Both the position numbers and the translations under genes were made by a program. The notes beneath the pieces were generated by a model. That model was not told the DNA's origin, did no database searches, and saw only the letters and a list, made by a program, of their open reading frames with translations. From Burkholderiales bacterium (GTDB lineage Bacteria; Pseudomonadota; Gammaproteobacteria; Burkholderiales; Burkholderiaceae_C), in contig JAIXKR010000146.1 in NCBI GenBank assembly GCA_026932235.1, positions 29,842-70,099 on the forward strand: 40,258 bases of DNA. The letters run 5' to 3'. Of this stretch, positions 7,821 through 18,309 are shown one piece after another (position 1 is the first letter of the stretch; each line of letters opens with the position of its first letter).

Positions 7821-8635
7821 CGCCGCGCCCCGTGCGCCGGGCGGCGCATGAGCCAGACCACCACCGCCCAGTAGGCCAGCAGCACCAGCACCGTCATGAG
7901 CGAGGGCTGGGCGCGATAGCCGGTGAGGGCCGCCAACAGGCCGCCGGTGCGCGTCATGTCGTCGAGCAGCGCGCTCGTGTCCCAGAGGCCATCGCGCAGC
8001 GGCGGCAGCCACTCCAGGGCCTGCATCTGCTCCACCGCGGTGACCAGCAGCGCGCCCGCCAGCAGCAGCAGCATGATCTCGGTGACGCGGAAGAAGAGCT
8101 GCCAGCTCAGCACCTTGCCGCCCAGCTGCAGCAGCCAGAAGGTGAGCAGCGCCAGCGCCAGGCCGACGAGCGCGGCCAGGCCCATCCACGGCAGCTCCGC
8201 GGCCGGCGCGGCGGCCAGCGTGCCGTAGAGGAAGACGACCGCCTCGCTGCCCTCGCGCGCGATCGCCAGCGCCGCCAGCACCGCCACGCCCCACCAGTTG
8301 CGTTCTTCCGCGCGCTGCGACAGGCCCTGCTCGAGGTCGCGCTTGAGCGTGCGCCCGTGCGCGCGCATCCACAGCACCATCTGCACGATGAGCACGGCCG
8401 CCAGCAGCACCATCGCCGTCTGGAACTGCTCCTGGAAGTCGAGCAGCAGCTCGTGCGCGGAGTAGATGCCGAAGGCGAGCGCAGCGGCCAGCAGCAGCCC
8501 GCCGATCACGCCGCCCCAGAGCCAGCGCCGCCCGCCCGCGGCCTGCGGCGTGCGCGCCAGCCAGGCATGCAGGATGCCGACGACGAGCAAGGCCTCGACG
8601 CTCTCGCGCCAGATGATGAACGTCACCTGCCCCAT
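7817..8635 (-). CDS. ftrC: FTR1-family iron permease FtrC
   Basis: A 272-residue, seven-helix permease. Both hallmark REXXE iron motifs are present: RESVE at residues 10-14 (in FIIWRESVEALLVVGI) and REGSE near residue 127 (in AIAREGSEAVVFLYG). Family members carry ferric iron across the inner membrane after oxidation of Fe2+ at the outer face. The gene sits between the cupredoxin gene and the ferredoxin-like gene, with a 4-base overlap to the latter. N-terminus starts directly with helix 1, as in bacterial EfeU/FtrC proteins. Function call is firm. Confidence 0.92.
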   Translation of the reverse strand: MGQVTFIIWRESVEALLVVGILHAWLARTPQAAGGRRWLWGGVIGGLLLAAALAFGIYSAHELLLDFQEQFQTAMVLLAAVLIVQMVLWMRAHGRTLKRDLEQGLSQRAEERNWWGVAVLAALAIAREGSEAVVFLYGTLAAAPAAELPWMGLAALVGLALALLTFWLLQLGGKVLSWQLFFRVTEIMLLLLAGALLVTAVEQMQALEWLPPLRDGLWDTSALLDDMTRTGGLLAALTGYRAQPSLMTVLVLLAYWAVVVWLMRRPAHGARR

Positions 8636-8682
8636 GTCGTACCGCGCGCCGACGCCCTGCCGGCCGTCGCGCGCGCTCCTTC

Positions 8683-9015
8683 CTATTTGATGACGAACTC
8701 CCCGCGCGTGGTCTCCATGTGGAACTCGTCGAAGAAGGGATAGGTGCCGGGCGACTTGCCCGGCAGCACCCGCGTGCGCGTGCTGCCCGGGGCGACCACC
8801 AGCTCCAGCCCGAGCGGCAGGCTCTCGAACTCGGCCGGCGTCTTGCCCTTGTTGACGACCTCGACGCGAAAGCGCTTGCGCGCCGGCAGCTCGATGCGGC
8901 GCGTGCTGATCTTGCCGTCGTCGAGCTCCACGCGCACCGTGGGCACGTCGTCGGCCCGGGCCGGCAGCGCAGCAGCGAGCGCAAGCATCGCCGCCGCGCG
9001 CACCAGGCCTCGCAT
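8683..9015 (-). CDS. ftrB: periplasmic cupredoxin-domain protein FtrB
   Basis: About 110 residues: signal peptide (MRGLVRAAAMLALAAALPARA) and a small cupredoxin-like beta domain with RFRVEVVNKGKTPAEFE and FDEFHMETTRGEFVIK. In FtrABCD systems the B protein is the proposed periplasmic ferroxidase or copper partner. The start could also be ATG 9060 (adding 15 residues), which would leave 4 bases to the ftrA stop; ATG 9015 gives a normal signal peptide and is preferred. Copper ligands are not obvious beyond the Met and His of the FHMETT segment, so copper loading is uncertain. Confidence 0.82.
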   Translation of the reverse strand: MRGLVRAAAMLALAAALPARADDVPTVRVELDDGKISTRRIELPARKRFRVEVVNKGKTPAEFESLPLGLELVVAPGSTRTRVLPGKSPGTYPFFDEFHMETTRGEFVIK

Positions 9016-9064
9016 CGCGTCGCGGCGCTCGAGGCCGCGCGACGGAGCGCCGGGTGTCATGGGC

Positions 9065-9616
9065 TCAGTACCCGCCCTTCTTGCCGGTGCCGGCGAACGT
9101 GAACTCATAGCGCGCCTCGAAGGGCTTGAACCACGGCGCCACACCGGTCTCCTTGTCCACGTGGCGGCCGAAATGCGCATGCGGACCGCCCGCCGGCGGC
9201 TGCACCGTCAGCGTCAGCGTGTACTTGCCCGGGCCCATGAGCTTGACGTTGTCGCCATAGTGCGGGCCGTCGCTGGCCACCATCGGCATCAACTGCCCTT
9301 GCAGCACCTTGGGGTCGCCGGCCTTCACCAGCTTGTAGTGCACGATCAGGTGCGGCACCCAATCGCCTTCGCCGAAACCGTTGGTGTTGCCCTGCACGGC
9401 GCGGATGTCGGCCTCGAGATGGATGTCCGACTTGCTCGCCTCGCGCATCATTCCCGCGGGCTCCATCTCGATGGGCTGCAGGTAGACCGCCGCGACCTCC
9501 AGGCCGCCCTCGACGTGCGGCTTGCCGATCGGGATCTCCGCCGCCTGCGCCAGCATCGTCACGCCCGCCGCCAGCACGGCGCAGGCCCGGCCCCATTTCG
9601 ACTCGATGATCTTCAT
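9065..9616 (-). CDS. ftrA: periplasmic iron-binding protein FtrA (P19/Tp34 family)
   Basis: A 183-residue exported protein: signal peptide to about residue 25 (VLAAGVTMLAQAAE), then the P19 family body with VAAVYLQPIEMEP, SDIHLEADIRA and HFGRHVDKETG, which carry the Met and His residues that bind copper and iron in P19-like proteins. It captures ferrous iron in the periplasm for FtrBCD. It is the first gene of the operon, and the ATG is 20 bases from a Fur-box-like palindrome, so iron repression is likely. The length is normal for the family. Confidence 0.9.
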   Translation of the reverse strand: MKIIESKWGRACAVLAAGVTMLAQAAEIPIGKPHVEGGLEVAAVYLQPIEMEPAGMMREASKSDIHLEADIRAVQGNTNGFGEGDWVPHLIVHYKLVKAGDPKVLQGQLMPMVASDGPHYGDNVKLMGPGKYTLTLTVQPPAGGPHAHFGRHVDKETGVAPWFKPFEARYEFTFAGTGKKGGY

Positions 9617-9635
9617 CCGAACCCCTGAATGCTAA

Positions 9636-9650
9636 TGCGAACTGTTCGCA
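9636..9650 (-). promoter_or_regulatory. Fur-box-like 7-1-7 palindrome before ftrA
   Basis: TGCGAAC-T-GTTCGCA is a perfect 7-1-7 inverted repeat, the geometry of the Fur core site TGATAAT-N-ATTATCA, here in a GC-richer form. It lies 20 bases upstream of the ftrA ATG, where bound Fur would block the promoter. A fur gene is present in this window at 38095-38529. Site call from geometry and context; not from a motif score. Confidence 0.65.
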
Positions 9651-9709
9651 ATCGGTAGTTTAGTCCAGACGGAGAGGGATCGGCACCGAGGGGAACCGAC
9701 GTCGCGCGC

Positions 9710-10576
9710 TCAATCGCCGGGCCCGCCTCTGAGCCATTCGCGCGGGGACACGCCGACCTTGGCCGCGAAGGCACGCGACAGCGCCGACGGGTTCGCGTAG
9801 CCGAGATCGGCGGCCAGGGCCTTGATCGACCGCCCCTCGCGCAGTTGCCGCTGGGCCAGCGCCATGCGCCAGTCGCCCAGGTAGTCCGCGGGCGCCTGGC
9901 CCACCACCTCGCGGAAGCGGACGGCGAACGCCGTCCGGGACATGCCGGCACGCTCTGCCATGCGCGCGAGCGGCCAGGACTCGCCCGGGGCCTCGTGCAT
10001 GGCGGTCAGCGCCCGCGCCAGGCGCGGGTCGGACAGCCCGCTGATGACGCCCGCGCGCACGCCCGCCTCCTGCGGATGGTCGAGCAGCCAGCGCACGAGC
10101 TGGATCACGACCACCTCGAACAGCCGATCGGCCAGCAGGCGCTGGCCGCAGCGCACGCGATCGGTTTCGGCGAAGAGCAGCTCCAGAGCCATGTCGAGCC
10201 CCGACACCCGGGCCAGCGGGAGCGCGATCAAGGACGGCAGCGCCCGCGCCAGCGGGTTGCACGTGCCGCCTTCGAAGATCAGCTGCGCGCAGGTGAAGTC
10301 GGCGCCCTCGGCGGGCGGGTTGTGGAAGCGGTGCGTGAGGGGACGCGGGTACAGCAGCAGCGTCGGCTCATCGAAGGCCATCGATTCCGGCACGTCGCGC
10401 GCGCCCGGATGGCTGACGCGCAGCCGGCCGCGTCGCAGCAGGTGCAGGTAGCCGTGCCCCTCGCAGGCGTCGAAATGGCTGAGCCCGCAGAGGGTCCCGG
10501 AATGGTGCAGCCGGGCCCGCACCCGGAAGCGCTCGAGCATGCCGGAGAGTCGGTCGAGAGGGGGCAGGGCTTGCAT
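9710..10576 (-). CDS. AraC-family transcriptional regulator
   Basis: A 288-residue regulator. The C-terminal two-helix-turn-helix AraC domain (about residues 190-285) includes PLARMAERAGMSRTAFAVRF and IKALAADLGYANPSALSRAF. The N-terminal part is cupin-like (HLLRRGRLRVSHPGARDV, EPTLLLYPRPLTHRF) and of the AraC-binding type, so a small effector is likely, but its identity is unknown. The ATG overlaps the edge of a pair of direct repeats shared with the divergent gene at 10674, which suggests autoregulation and control of that neighbour. Confidence 0.88.
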   Translation of the reverse strand: MQALPPLDRLSGMLERFRVRARLHHSGTLCGLSHFDACEGHGYLHLLRRGRLRVSHPGARDVPESMAFDEPTLLLYPRPLTHRFHNPPAEGADFTCAQLIFEGGTCNPLARALPSLIALPLARVSGLDMALELLFAETDRVRCGQRLLADRLFEVVVIQLVRWLLDHPQEAGVRAGVISGLSDPRLARALTAMHEAPGESWPLARMAERAGMSRTAFAVRFREVVGQAPADYLGDWRMALAQRQLREGRSIKALAADLGYANPSALSRAFAAKVGVSPREWLRGGPGD

Positions 10577-10578
10577 TG

Positions 10579-10607
10579 GAACGATAAGGTATCGATATCG
10601 AACGATA
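10579..10607. promoter_or_regulatory. direct repeats GAACGATA 21 bp apart with central palindrome
   Basis: GAACGATA occurs at 10579-10586 and 10600-10607, exactly 21 bp apart (two helical turns), flanking the palindromic stretch TATCGATATCG. Direct repeats with this spacing are what AraC-type proteins commonly bind. The site lies between the AraC-type gene and the divergent secreted-protein gene, and ends just 3 bases upstream of the AraC gene ATG. Regulator assignment is inference. Confidence 0.5.
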
Positions 10608-10673
10608 GGTGATCCATCGTACTCCACGGTCCCTGACACTCGCCACATCCACCACTCAGCGGAAAGGGCCGTT

Positions 10674-11450
10674 ATGAAGGCTTTGGCATTGCCCCTCCTC
10701 CTCGCTTCGATCCTGTCGAGCCTTGCAGGCGCGGCGTCGGCCCACGATGGGGGCCACAAGGGCGGCATCGCCAGCCCGGCCGCCCAGGGCGTGAAGGCAC
10801 CCTTCGACATCGTGCACACGAGGATCTCGACCGAGGGCAGGATCGCGACCTTCGGCATGACCGTCTCCGGCGAGGCCGGTGCGACGCGTCCGGCGAAGTC
10901 CGGCAAGCTCGCGGGGAGCACGGTCTTCTCGTACGTCTGGCCCACGAGCCTGGACCCGTCGACGGTCGGCTTCGAAGCCAAGGCCGGCATCCTGGCCTTC
11001 GCCGTGACCTCCCACCCCGACTTCGACGACACCCCCCTGTTCGACGAGAACGGCGACGGCAGGCCCGACAACGACGGCGACGTCTGGCACTCGCACTGGG
11101 TCGTGCTGCAGCCCGACGCGGCCTGCGGCCGGGATGCGCTGAAGGTGGTGGACATCCCCGAGGGCGCCAAGCCCCGCCTGCCCAAGACCTGGCCGGGCCT
11201 GCCCATCCTGATCGACAGCCCCGGCTGGGCGCCGACCTTCCAGCGCGGCACCGTCGAGGTGCGGGTGCCCTTCGACGACATCGGCGTCGTCGAGGGGGGT
11301 GCCTTCGACGGCGTGACCGCGGCGCTGCGCGTCAACGCCAGCGTGCACAGCCCGCTGCTGTGCGTCGCCGACGTCTTCAAGGTCGCGTCGGGCGAGCTCT
11401 CGCTGCCCGGCAAGGTCGAGCGCCGGCGCCCGACGGACGCGGCGCGCTAG
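10674..11450 (+). CDS. secreted protein of unknown function with Ca-binding-like loop
   Basis: A 258-residue protein that I do not recognise. It has a clear signal peptide (MKALALPLLLASILSSLAGA), a His/Gly start to the mature part (HDGGHKGG), then a beta-rich body. At about residues 125-137 the segment DENGDGRPDNDGD resembles an EF-hand or dockerin-type calcium loop with alternating acids. Two cysteines (near AACGRD and LLCVAD) could form a disulphide. The start is chosen by the strong GGAAAGGG ribosome site and the signal peptide; the frame is open further upstream. It is divergent from the AraC-type regulator and probably its target. Periplasmic or extracellular location is likely; function unknown. 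Confidence 0.8.
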   Translation: MKALALPLLLASILSSLAGAASAHDGGHKGGIASPAAQGVKAPFDIVHTRISTEGRIATFGMTVSGEAGATRPAKSGKLAGSTVFSYVWPTSLDPSTVGFEAKAGILAFAVTSHPDFDDTPLFDENGDGRPDNDGDVWHSHWVVLQPDAACGRDALKVVDIPEGAKPRLPKTWPGLPILIDSPGWAPTFQRGTVEVRVPFDDIGVVEGGAFDGVTAALRVNASVHSPLLCVADVFKVASGELSLPGKVERRRPTDAAR

Positions 11451-11471
11451 CGCCACCCCCAGCGCTGGCGC
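11450..11471. terminator. hairpin between convergent genes
   Basis: GCGCCA (11450-11455) and TGGCGC (11466-11471) form a 6-bp stem with a 10-base loop, between the stop of the secreted protein gene and the stop of the TonB receptor gene. There is no T-run on either side, so termination is only a possibility. Confidence 0.3.
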
Positions 11472-11482
11472 CGGAGCCTGGG

Positions 11483-13819
11483 CTAGAGCTTCATTTCCAG
11501 CCGCAAGCCCCAGGTGACCTCGCCCGGCATGAGCGTCGTCGCCTGCGTGCGCAGCAGGCCCTGGTCGACCGCGGCGCGCGAGCGGTGGTCGGCGGGCGCG
11601 GCGTTGTTGGCCAGCAGGCGCAGCTGCAGCGTGGGGTCGAACACCCACAGCGCGTAGACGTCGAACTGGCGCTTGCGCCCGGCCTCGCGCGACTGCACGT
11701 CCGAGACCCGGGTGCGGTAGCCGGGCGTCAGGTTCAGGCTGCCGCCCAGCGTCAGCGGCGTGCCGCGCAGGCGGTAGTCGGCACCGAGGTTGAGCACGGC
11801 CCAGGGCTGCTCGTCGAGCCGGTTGTCGGGCCCCGGCACGTCGTGCACGCGCGAGCGGTACAGGCTCAGGTTGTTGCGCAGCTCCACCGGTGGCGCGCCG
11901 TCGATGAGCTGGTCGAGGCGAAACTTCGCCTCCAGCTCCACGCCTTGCGTGGTCGCGCGCCCGACGTTCTTCGGCCGCGACACCCAGCGCGGCACCGGGC
12001 TCCAGGCGACGGACTCGAGCGTGGTCGTGCTGCGGATGGTGTCGCGGATGCGGCGCACGAAGAGGTTCGCACTCAGGACGCCGCCCTGCGGCAGGTAGCG
12101 CTCGAAGGCGAGGTCGATGCCGGTGGCGAGTTCGGGCCGCAGGTCGGGGTTGCCGGCACGGTCGGGCTGCGTCGCGGTGTTGGCGGCGTCGCTGGGCCAG
12201 CGGCTGTTCAGCAGCGGGCGTGCCACCAGATTGTTCAGCGACGGCGCCTTGTAGCTGCGCGTGAGGCTCATGCGGATCTGGTCGCGCGCCTTGGGGTCGG
12301 GCTTCCAGACGGCGTGCAGCAGCGGCGTCAGCACGCGGCTGCGGTTGTCCGGTCGCGCGCCGCCCGCGGCCGCGTCGCCGCGCGTGCGGATCTCCTCCCA
12401 GCGCAAACCCGCGTGCGCGGCCCAGTTCGGGTTGAGCGCCCACTCGTCCTGCGCATACAACGCCAGGCGCCGGCTGCTGGCCTGCAGGTCGCCCTCGAAG
12501 TCGGCCAGCGGGTCGCTGTTGTCCTGCTCGGTCACGCGCGTCTCGCTGCGCCGAAGATGCTCGAACTCGGCCCCGGTGACGAGGCTGTGGTCGCCATCCA
12601 GCAGCCGCGAGACCTTGGTGTTGAGGAGCGCGCTGCGCTCGCTCGTGCGGCTGCGGTCGTGCACCGTGCGCAGCAGCGCATCGCCGGCGTCGAACTCCTG
12701 CCGCAGGCTCGCCGAGCGGCCGCGCGCGGCGTGCGTGCCGCCGTTCAGCTCGACGCGCCAGCCCTCGCCCAGCGTCTGCCGCCACTGCAGGTTCAGCCGC
12801 CCGACCGTGAAACCGCTGTCGCGTTCGACTTCGGCATGGTCGTAGAGCGCGGGCGTGGCGCCCAGCGGCTGCTGCAGCGCAAGGCGCTCGGTGCCCTCGC
12901 GCCGGCTGTGGAACAGCACCGGCATCAGCAGCAGCGAGCCGCTCTCGCCCAGGCGCCACTGCAGGCGCGAGCTCAGGTTCAAGCCCTGACGGCGGCCTTC
13001 GTCGGCGCTCTTCTCCTCCTGCGCACGCAGGAGCTGCCCGCTGCCGAGGTCGGTCTCGGTGGTGAGCGTGGTGTCCTCGCTCCGGCGACGGCCGTTGAAC
13101 GCCGAGGCCGAGACCGTGTAGGTGAGATCGCCGACGCTGTCGTTGCGCGTCCAGCCGAAGTGCTCCGAGCGCAGCCCGGCCTCCTGCGTGATCGCCAGGC
13201 GCAAGTCGTTGATGCGGCGCTTGAAACCCTCGCGGGTGACGATGTTGAGGGTGCCGGCGATGGCGCGCGCCCCGGTCTCGGCGGTGGGTGCGCGCAGGAT
13301 CTCGATGCGCTCGATCTGCTCGGGCGTCAGCGACTCCAGGCTGAAGCCCGGCGGCACGCGCTGGCCGTCGATCAGCAACTGCGTATAGCCCCCGCCCATG
13401 CCGCGCAGGCGCGGGCCGCCGCCGCGGCCGGGGGCGCCGGGGACGGTGACGCCCGGCAGGCGCTTGAGCACCTCGCCGACGGTGGCATCGCCGAAGCGCT
13501 CGATCTCCTCGCGCCCGATGACGATCTTCGCCGCGGTGGCTTGCCGCCGCTGCTCGGTATCGCTGCCGCGCGTGCCGGTGATCTCGATCTGCTGCACCGG
13601 CGCGGAGGCCGCCGCGGCGGCGCCCTCTGCCGCCCGCGCTTGCGCTTGCGCCTGCACGACCGCGGGCGCGAACGTGAATGCCGCGGCCAGGGCCAGCAGG
13701 CGAGCGCGGGTGCGGCCCGGGGTGGACGCACGCCGACGACGAAGGGCGGAAATCGGCTTCTGCACGGGGCGCGATTGTGACGGCGCCGCCGCTCCCGCCG
13801 CTGCGGGCCGCACCCGCAT
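11483..13819 (-). CDS. TonB-dependent outer-membrane receptor
   Basis: About 778 residues. An extended basic N-terminus precedes the signal peptide core (LLALAAAFTFAPAVVQAQA). The plug domain includes VGEVLKRLPGV, LRGMGGGYTQLLIDGQRVPPG and IERIEILRAPTAETGARAIAGTLNIVTREG; a long beta-barrel region follows and ends RLEMKL, with Leu rather than the usual aromatic last residue. Such receptors import siderophores, cobalamin, sugars or peptides using TonB-ExbBD energy. The ATG shares a base with the PEP-CTERM gene stop (TGATG), so it is co-translated with the preceding genes; TTG one codon earlier is an alternative. The real signal peptide may start later (for example near residue 38). Substrate unknown; the upstream Yej-type ABC importer suggests a peptide-like ligand. 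Confidence 0.9.
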   Translation of the reverse strand: MRVRPAAAGAAAPSQSRPVQKPISALRRRRASTPGRTRARLLALAAAFTFAPAVVQAQAQARAAEGAAAAASAPVQQIEITGTRGSDTEQRRQATAAKIVIGREEIERFGDATVGEVLKRLPGVTVPGAPGRGGGPRLRGMGGGYTQLLIDGQRVPPGFSLESLTPEQIERIEILRAPTAETGARAIAGTLNIVTREGFKRRINDLRLAITQEAGLRSEHFGWTRNDSVGDLTYTVSASAFNGRRRSEDTTLTTETDLGSGQLLRAQEEKSADEGRRQGLNLSSRLQWRLGESGSLLLMPVLFHSRREGTERLALQQPLGATPALYDHAEVERDSGFTVGRLNLQWRQTLGEGWRVELNGGTHAARGRSASLRQEFDAGDALLRTVHDRSRTSERSALLNTKVSRLLDGDHSLVTGAEFEHLRRSETRVTEQDNSDPLADFEGDLQASSRRLALYAQDEWALNPNWAAHAGLRWEEIRTRGDAAAGGARPDNRSRVLTPLLHAVWKPDPKARDQIRMSLTRSYKAPSLNNLVARPLLNSRWPSDAANTATQPDRAGNPDLRPELATGIDLAFERYLPQGGVLSANLFVRRIRDTIRSTTTLESVAWSPVPRWVSRPKNVGRATTQGVELEAKFRLDQLIDGAPPVELRNNLSLYRSRVHDVPGPDNRLDEQPWAVLNLGADYRLRGTPLTLGGSLNLTPGYRTRVSDVQSREAGRKRQFDVYALWVFDPTLQLRLLANNAAPADHRSRAAVDQGLLRTQATTLMPGEVTWGLRLEMKL

Positions 13820-14589
13820 CAACCCGGGCGGCTTGAGCGGCGTCCAGCGCGCGCAGCACCCATCACCAGCAGCAACCCGCCCAGCATCGATGCCGCACCG
13901 GCGGGCTCGGGCACCGGCGTCACGGCCGAAAGCGACACCGCGCCGAGTTGCACCGCAGCGCCGGCGCTGCGGGTGTCGTCGCCAAGGAACAGGAAGTTGC
14001 GCAGGTCGTAGGGCATGCCGAAGCCGCTGTAGTCCTCGAGCAGCCCGTCCAGCAGCGCGTGGCCGTCGGCTCGCAGCGAGAAGCGGCCGGCCTGCACCGA
14101 CAGGCTGTAGTCGTGCCAGGTGGTGGTGTCCAGTGCCGCCGAGGCACCCTTGACGAAGGCGCCGCCGTCATAGTCGTAGACCCAGACCTGGTCTTTCCAG
14201 AAGCCGATCTCGAGCGACTGCGACGGCACACTGCCAACGGCGATCAGCACGAAGCCGGCACGGTCGGCGCTGGCATGCGACTCGTCGAGCACGCGCAGCC
14301 CGAAGTCCAGCCGGTAGCCGGCCTCGGCGTCCAGCACCTGGTCCAAGCGCGAGAAGCCGGCCTGCGCGCCGTTGCCCGCGCCCAGCGTGTCGAGCGCCAG
14401 CACGCCGTCACCCACCTGGGCCGAACACTGCGGCTGCGAGCACAGGCTCAACCAGCCCTGCGCCGAAGGCAGCATGCCCGCAGTCGGGTCGTACAAGGAC
14501 AGGGCCTGCGCGGCGCCGCCGGCCAGGACCAGCGCCAGCGCCCCGATCACACGGGTCGCGAGGCTCGGGTTTCGCGTCGTTCGCAGCAT
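13819..14589 (-). CDS. PEP-CTERM sorting-domain protein
   Basis: A 256-residue secreted protein: signal peptide MLRTTRNPSLATRVIGALAL continuing to GGAAQA, a beta-sandwich-like body resembling a lectin or laminin-G-like fold (LDFGLRVLDESHAS, WHDYSLSVQAGRFSLRADGH), and the C-terminal sorting signal VPEPAGAASMLGGLLLVMGA followed by basic residues. PEP-CTERM proteins are processed by exosortase and usually end up on or outside the cell envelope in exopolysaccharide-making bacteria. The ATG follows a strong GGAAGAGAGG site only 17 bases after the ATPase gene stop, and its stop overlaps the TonB receptor start. This is an unusual place for such a protein. Confidence 0.88.
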   Translation of the reverse strand: MLRTTRNPSLATRVIGALALVLAGGAAQALSLYDPTAGMLPSAQGWLSLCSQPQCSAQVGDGVLALDTLGAGNGAQAGFSRLDQVLDAEAGYRLDFGLRVLDESHASADRAGFVLIAVGSVPSQSLEIGFWKDQVWVYDYDGGAFVKGASAALDTTTWHDYSLSVQAGRFSLRADGHALLDGLLEDYSGFGMPYDLRNFLFLGDDTRSAGAAVQLGAVSLSAVTPVPEPAGAASMLGGLLLVMGAARAGRRSSRPG

Positions 14590-14606
14590 CGCGTGCCTCT
14601 CTTCCT

Positions 14607-16318
<1,712 letters not shown>

Positions 16319-16322
<4 letters not shown>

Positions 16323-17374
16323 GCCAACCCCTTCAGCTTCGGATCGAGCGCGTCGCGCAGTGCGTCGGTGGCGAGCGAGAAGGCGGTGACGAAGACCGCC
16401 ATGAAGAGCGTCGCCGTCGCCAGCTGCCACCAGTAGCCGAGGATCAGCTCGTTCTGCGCCTCGGCCAGCATCGTTCCCCACGAGACCTGGTCGACGCGAA
16501 CGCCCAGGCCGAGGTAGGAGAGGATCACCTCGGCCTTGATGAAGCCCACCGCGAGCAGGCTCATGCGCACGAGGATGACGTGGCTGACGTTGGGAAGGAT
16601 GTGGCGGAACATGCGGCTGGCGGCACTGGCGCCGATGGCCTCGGCGCTGCGCACGTATTCACGCGTCGAATGCTTGATGAACTCGGCGCGCACCTGGCGG
16701 TACATGCCGGTCCAGCCGGTGAACGTGAGGATCACGACGACGCCCTCGACGCCGCGACCCACCACCGCGGCGAAGGCGAAGATGAGCAGGATGTTGGGGA
16801 TGCTCTCGAAGACGTTGTAGACCCACTCCAGCAGATCCCCCACGCGGCCGCCGAAGAAGCCCGCAAGCGCCCCCAGCATGGTGCCGATGAAGGTCGCGCC
16901 CAGCGCCGCGGCGACGCCGACGAAGACCGAGATCTCGGTGCCCTTGATCGCCTTGGCGAGCACGTCGCGACCGAGGCGGTCGCCGCCGAAAGGCAGCGTC
17001 TCCCGCTTCGGCTGCTCCTGCGTGCGGTACTGCCGCGCGCGCTCCTCCCACTCCCGGTAGCGCGGCGCCAGCGGGTCGATGTCCGAGAGATCGACGTCCG
17101 GGCCCTGCGGCGACTCGATGCCGCCGTCGCCCGCGGCGGCCGCGCGTGCGCCCAGCAGCGTCGGCGGCGCGTTCGGCACGCCGACCTCGTCCTGCCAGTC
17201 GCGCGCCACCAGGCCGGCGGCCGCGGCGGCGATCAGCAGCACGAAGGCGAGCACGACGACCATCGAGCCCAGGCCGACGCGATCGCCCTTGAAGCGTCGC
17301 CACGCGGCGTGCCAGACGCCTTCGGAGACCGCTGCCGCGCCCTCGTCCGCCGCCGCGGTAAGCACCGCACTCAC
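16319..17374 (-). CDS. yejE: Yej-type ABC transporter permease
   Basis: A 351-residue inner-membrane permease of the BPD_transp_1 group. After an N-terminal cytoplasmic part and helix (GSMVVVLAFVLLIAAAAAGL) comes a long periplasmic insert (about residues 60-125), typical of YejE. Then come the core helices with the EAIGASAASRMFRHILPNV loop that contacts the ATPase. The start is GTG 17374, overlapping the yejB stop (GTGA), and its own stop overlaps the ATPase start in the same way. The partner permease is yejB. Confidence 0.9.
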
Positions 17375-18309
17375 TTCAGCACCACGCGCGGGTCGGCGAG
17401 CCTGAAGGCGAGGTCGGTCGCCAGGTTGATCACCATCGTCAGCATCGCGAGGTACACCGTCACCGCCTGGATCACGGGGAAGTCGCTGCGGTTGACGGCC
17501 AGCAGCACCTCGCGCCCGAGACCCGGGATGGAGAAGAAGACCTCGATCAGGAAGCTGCCGACGAAGATGCCCGGCAGTTGCAGCCCGACATTGGCGAGGA
17601 TGGGGATGAGCGCGTTGCGCAGCACGTGGCGGAACAGCACCACGCCCTCGGTCATGCCCTTGGCGCGCGCGGTGCGCACGTAGTCCTGGCCGAGCTCGTC
17701 GAGGAAGAAGCTGCGGTACAGGCGCGTCTGCGGCGCGATGCCCACCATCACCGCCAGCAGCACCGGCAGCGGCGCGTAGACGAGCAGGTTGGTGCCCACA
17801 TGCTCGCTCCAACCCTGCACCGGAAACCAGCCGAGCTGGAAGGCGAACACGTACTGGCCGACGATGATGTAGACGAGGAAGCTGACCGACAGCGCCACCG
17901 TCGTGATCACCATCACCGCGCGGTCCGTGAGGCTGCCGCGGCGGTGGGCGACCGCCATCGCGATCGGCAGCGCCACCAGCGTGTCGAGCACGAGGATGGG
18001 CAGCATCACCGTCAGCGTCGCCGGCAGCCGCGTGGCGAAGAGCTGCGACACGGCCTCGTTCGTCGCCCAGCTGCGGCCCCAGTCGAAACCGACGACCTGC
18101 TTGACGAAGATCCACAGCTGCACCCAGACGGGCTCGTTCAATCCGAGCTGCTCGCGGATCGCGTCGACCTGCTCCGGACTCGCGTTGAGGCCGCCCAGCA
18201 CCTCGGCCGGATCGCCGCCGAAGGCCTTGAAGAGGAAGAACACCAGCAGCACGACCCCCGCCAGGGTGGGGATCATCTGCCACAGGCGGCGGACCAGGTA
18301 AGCGGCCAT
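17371..18309 (-). CDS. yejB: Yej-type ABC transporter permease
   Basis: A 312-residue permease beginning MAAYLVRRLWQMIPTLAGVV, as expected for YejB/DppB relatives. The conserved coupling loop ARAKGMTEGVVLFRHVLRNA lies at about residues 215-235. It is the first gene of the minus-strand operon; the divergent substrate-binding protein starts at 18495. The ATG at 18309 fits the family start; the frame is open upstream, but those residues read as shadow. Confidence 0.92.
   Translation of the reverse strand: MAAYLVRRLWQMIPTLAGVVLLVFFLFKAFGGDPAEVLGGLNASPEQVDAIREQLGLNEPVWVQLWIFVKQVVGFDWGRSWATNEAVSQLFATRLPATLTVMLPILVLDTLVALPIAMAVAHRRGSLTDRAVMVITTVALSVSFLVYIIVGQYVFAFQLGWFPVQGWSEHVGTNLLVYAPLPVLLAVMVGIAPQTRLYRSFFLDELGQDYVRTARAKGMTEGVVLFRHVLRNALIPILANVGLQLPGIFVGSFLIEVFFSIPGLGREVLLAVNRSDFPVIQAVTVYLAMLTMVINLATDLAFRLADPRVVLK

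Noticed and set aside
10656-13859. 1067-codon minus-strand open frame over the TonB receptor and secreted-protein genes
   Set aside because: Another frame encodes a clear TonB receptor; this one is rich in Arg, Ala and Pro and has no motifs, as expected from high GC3.
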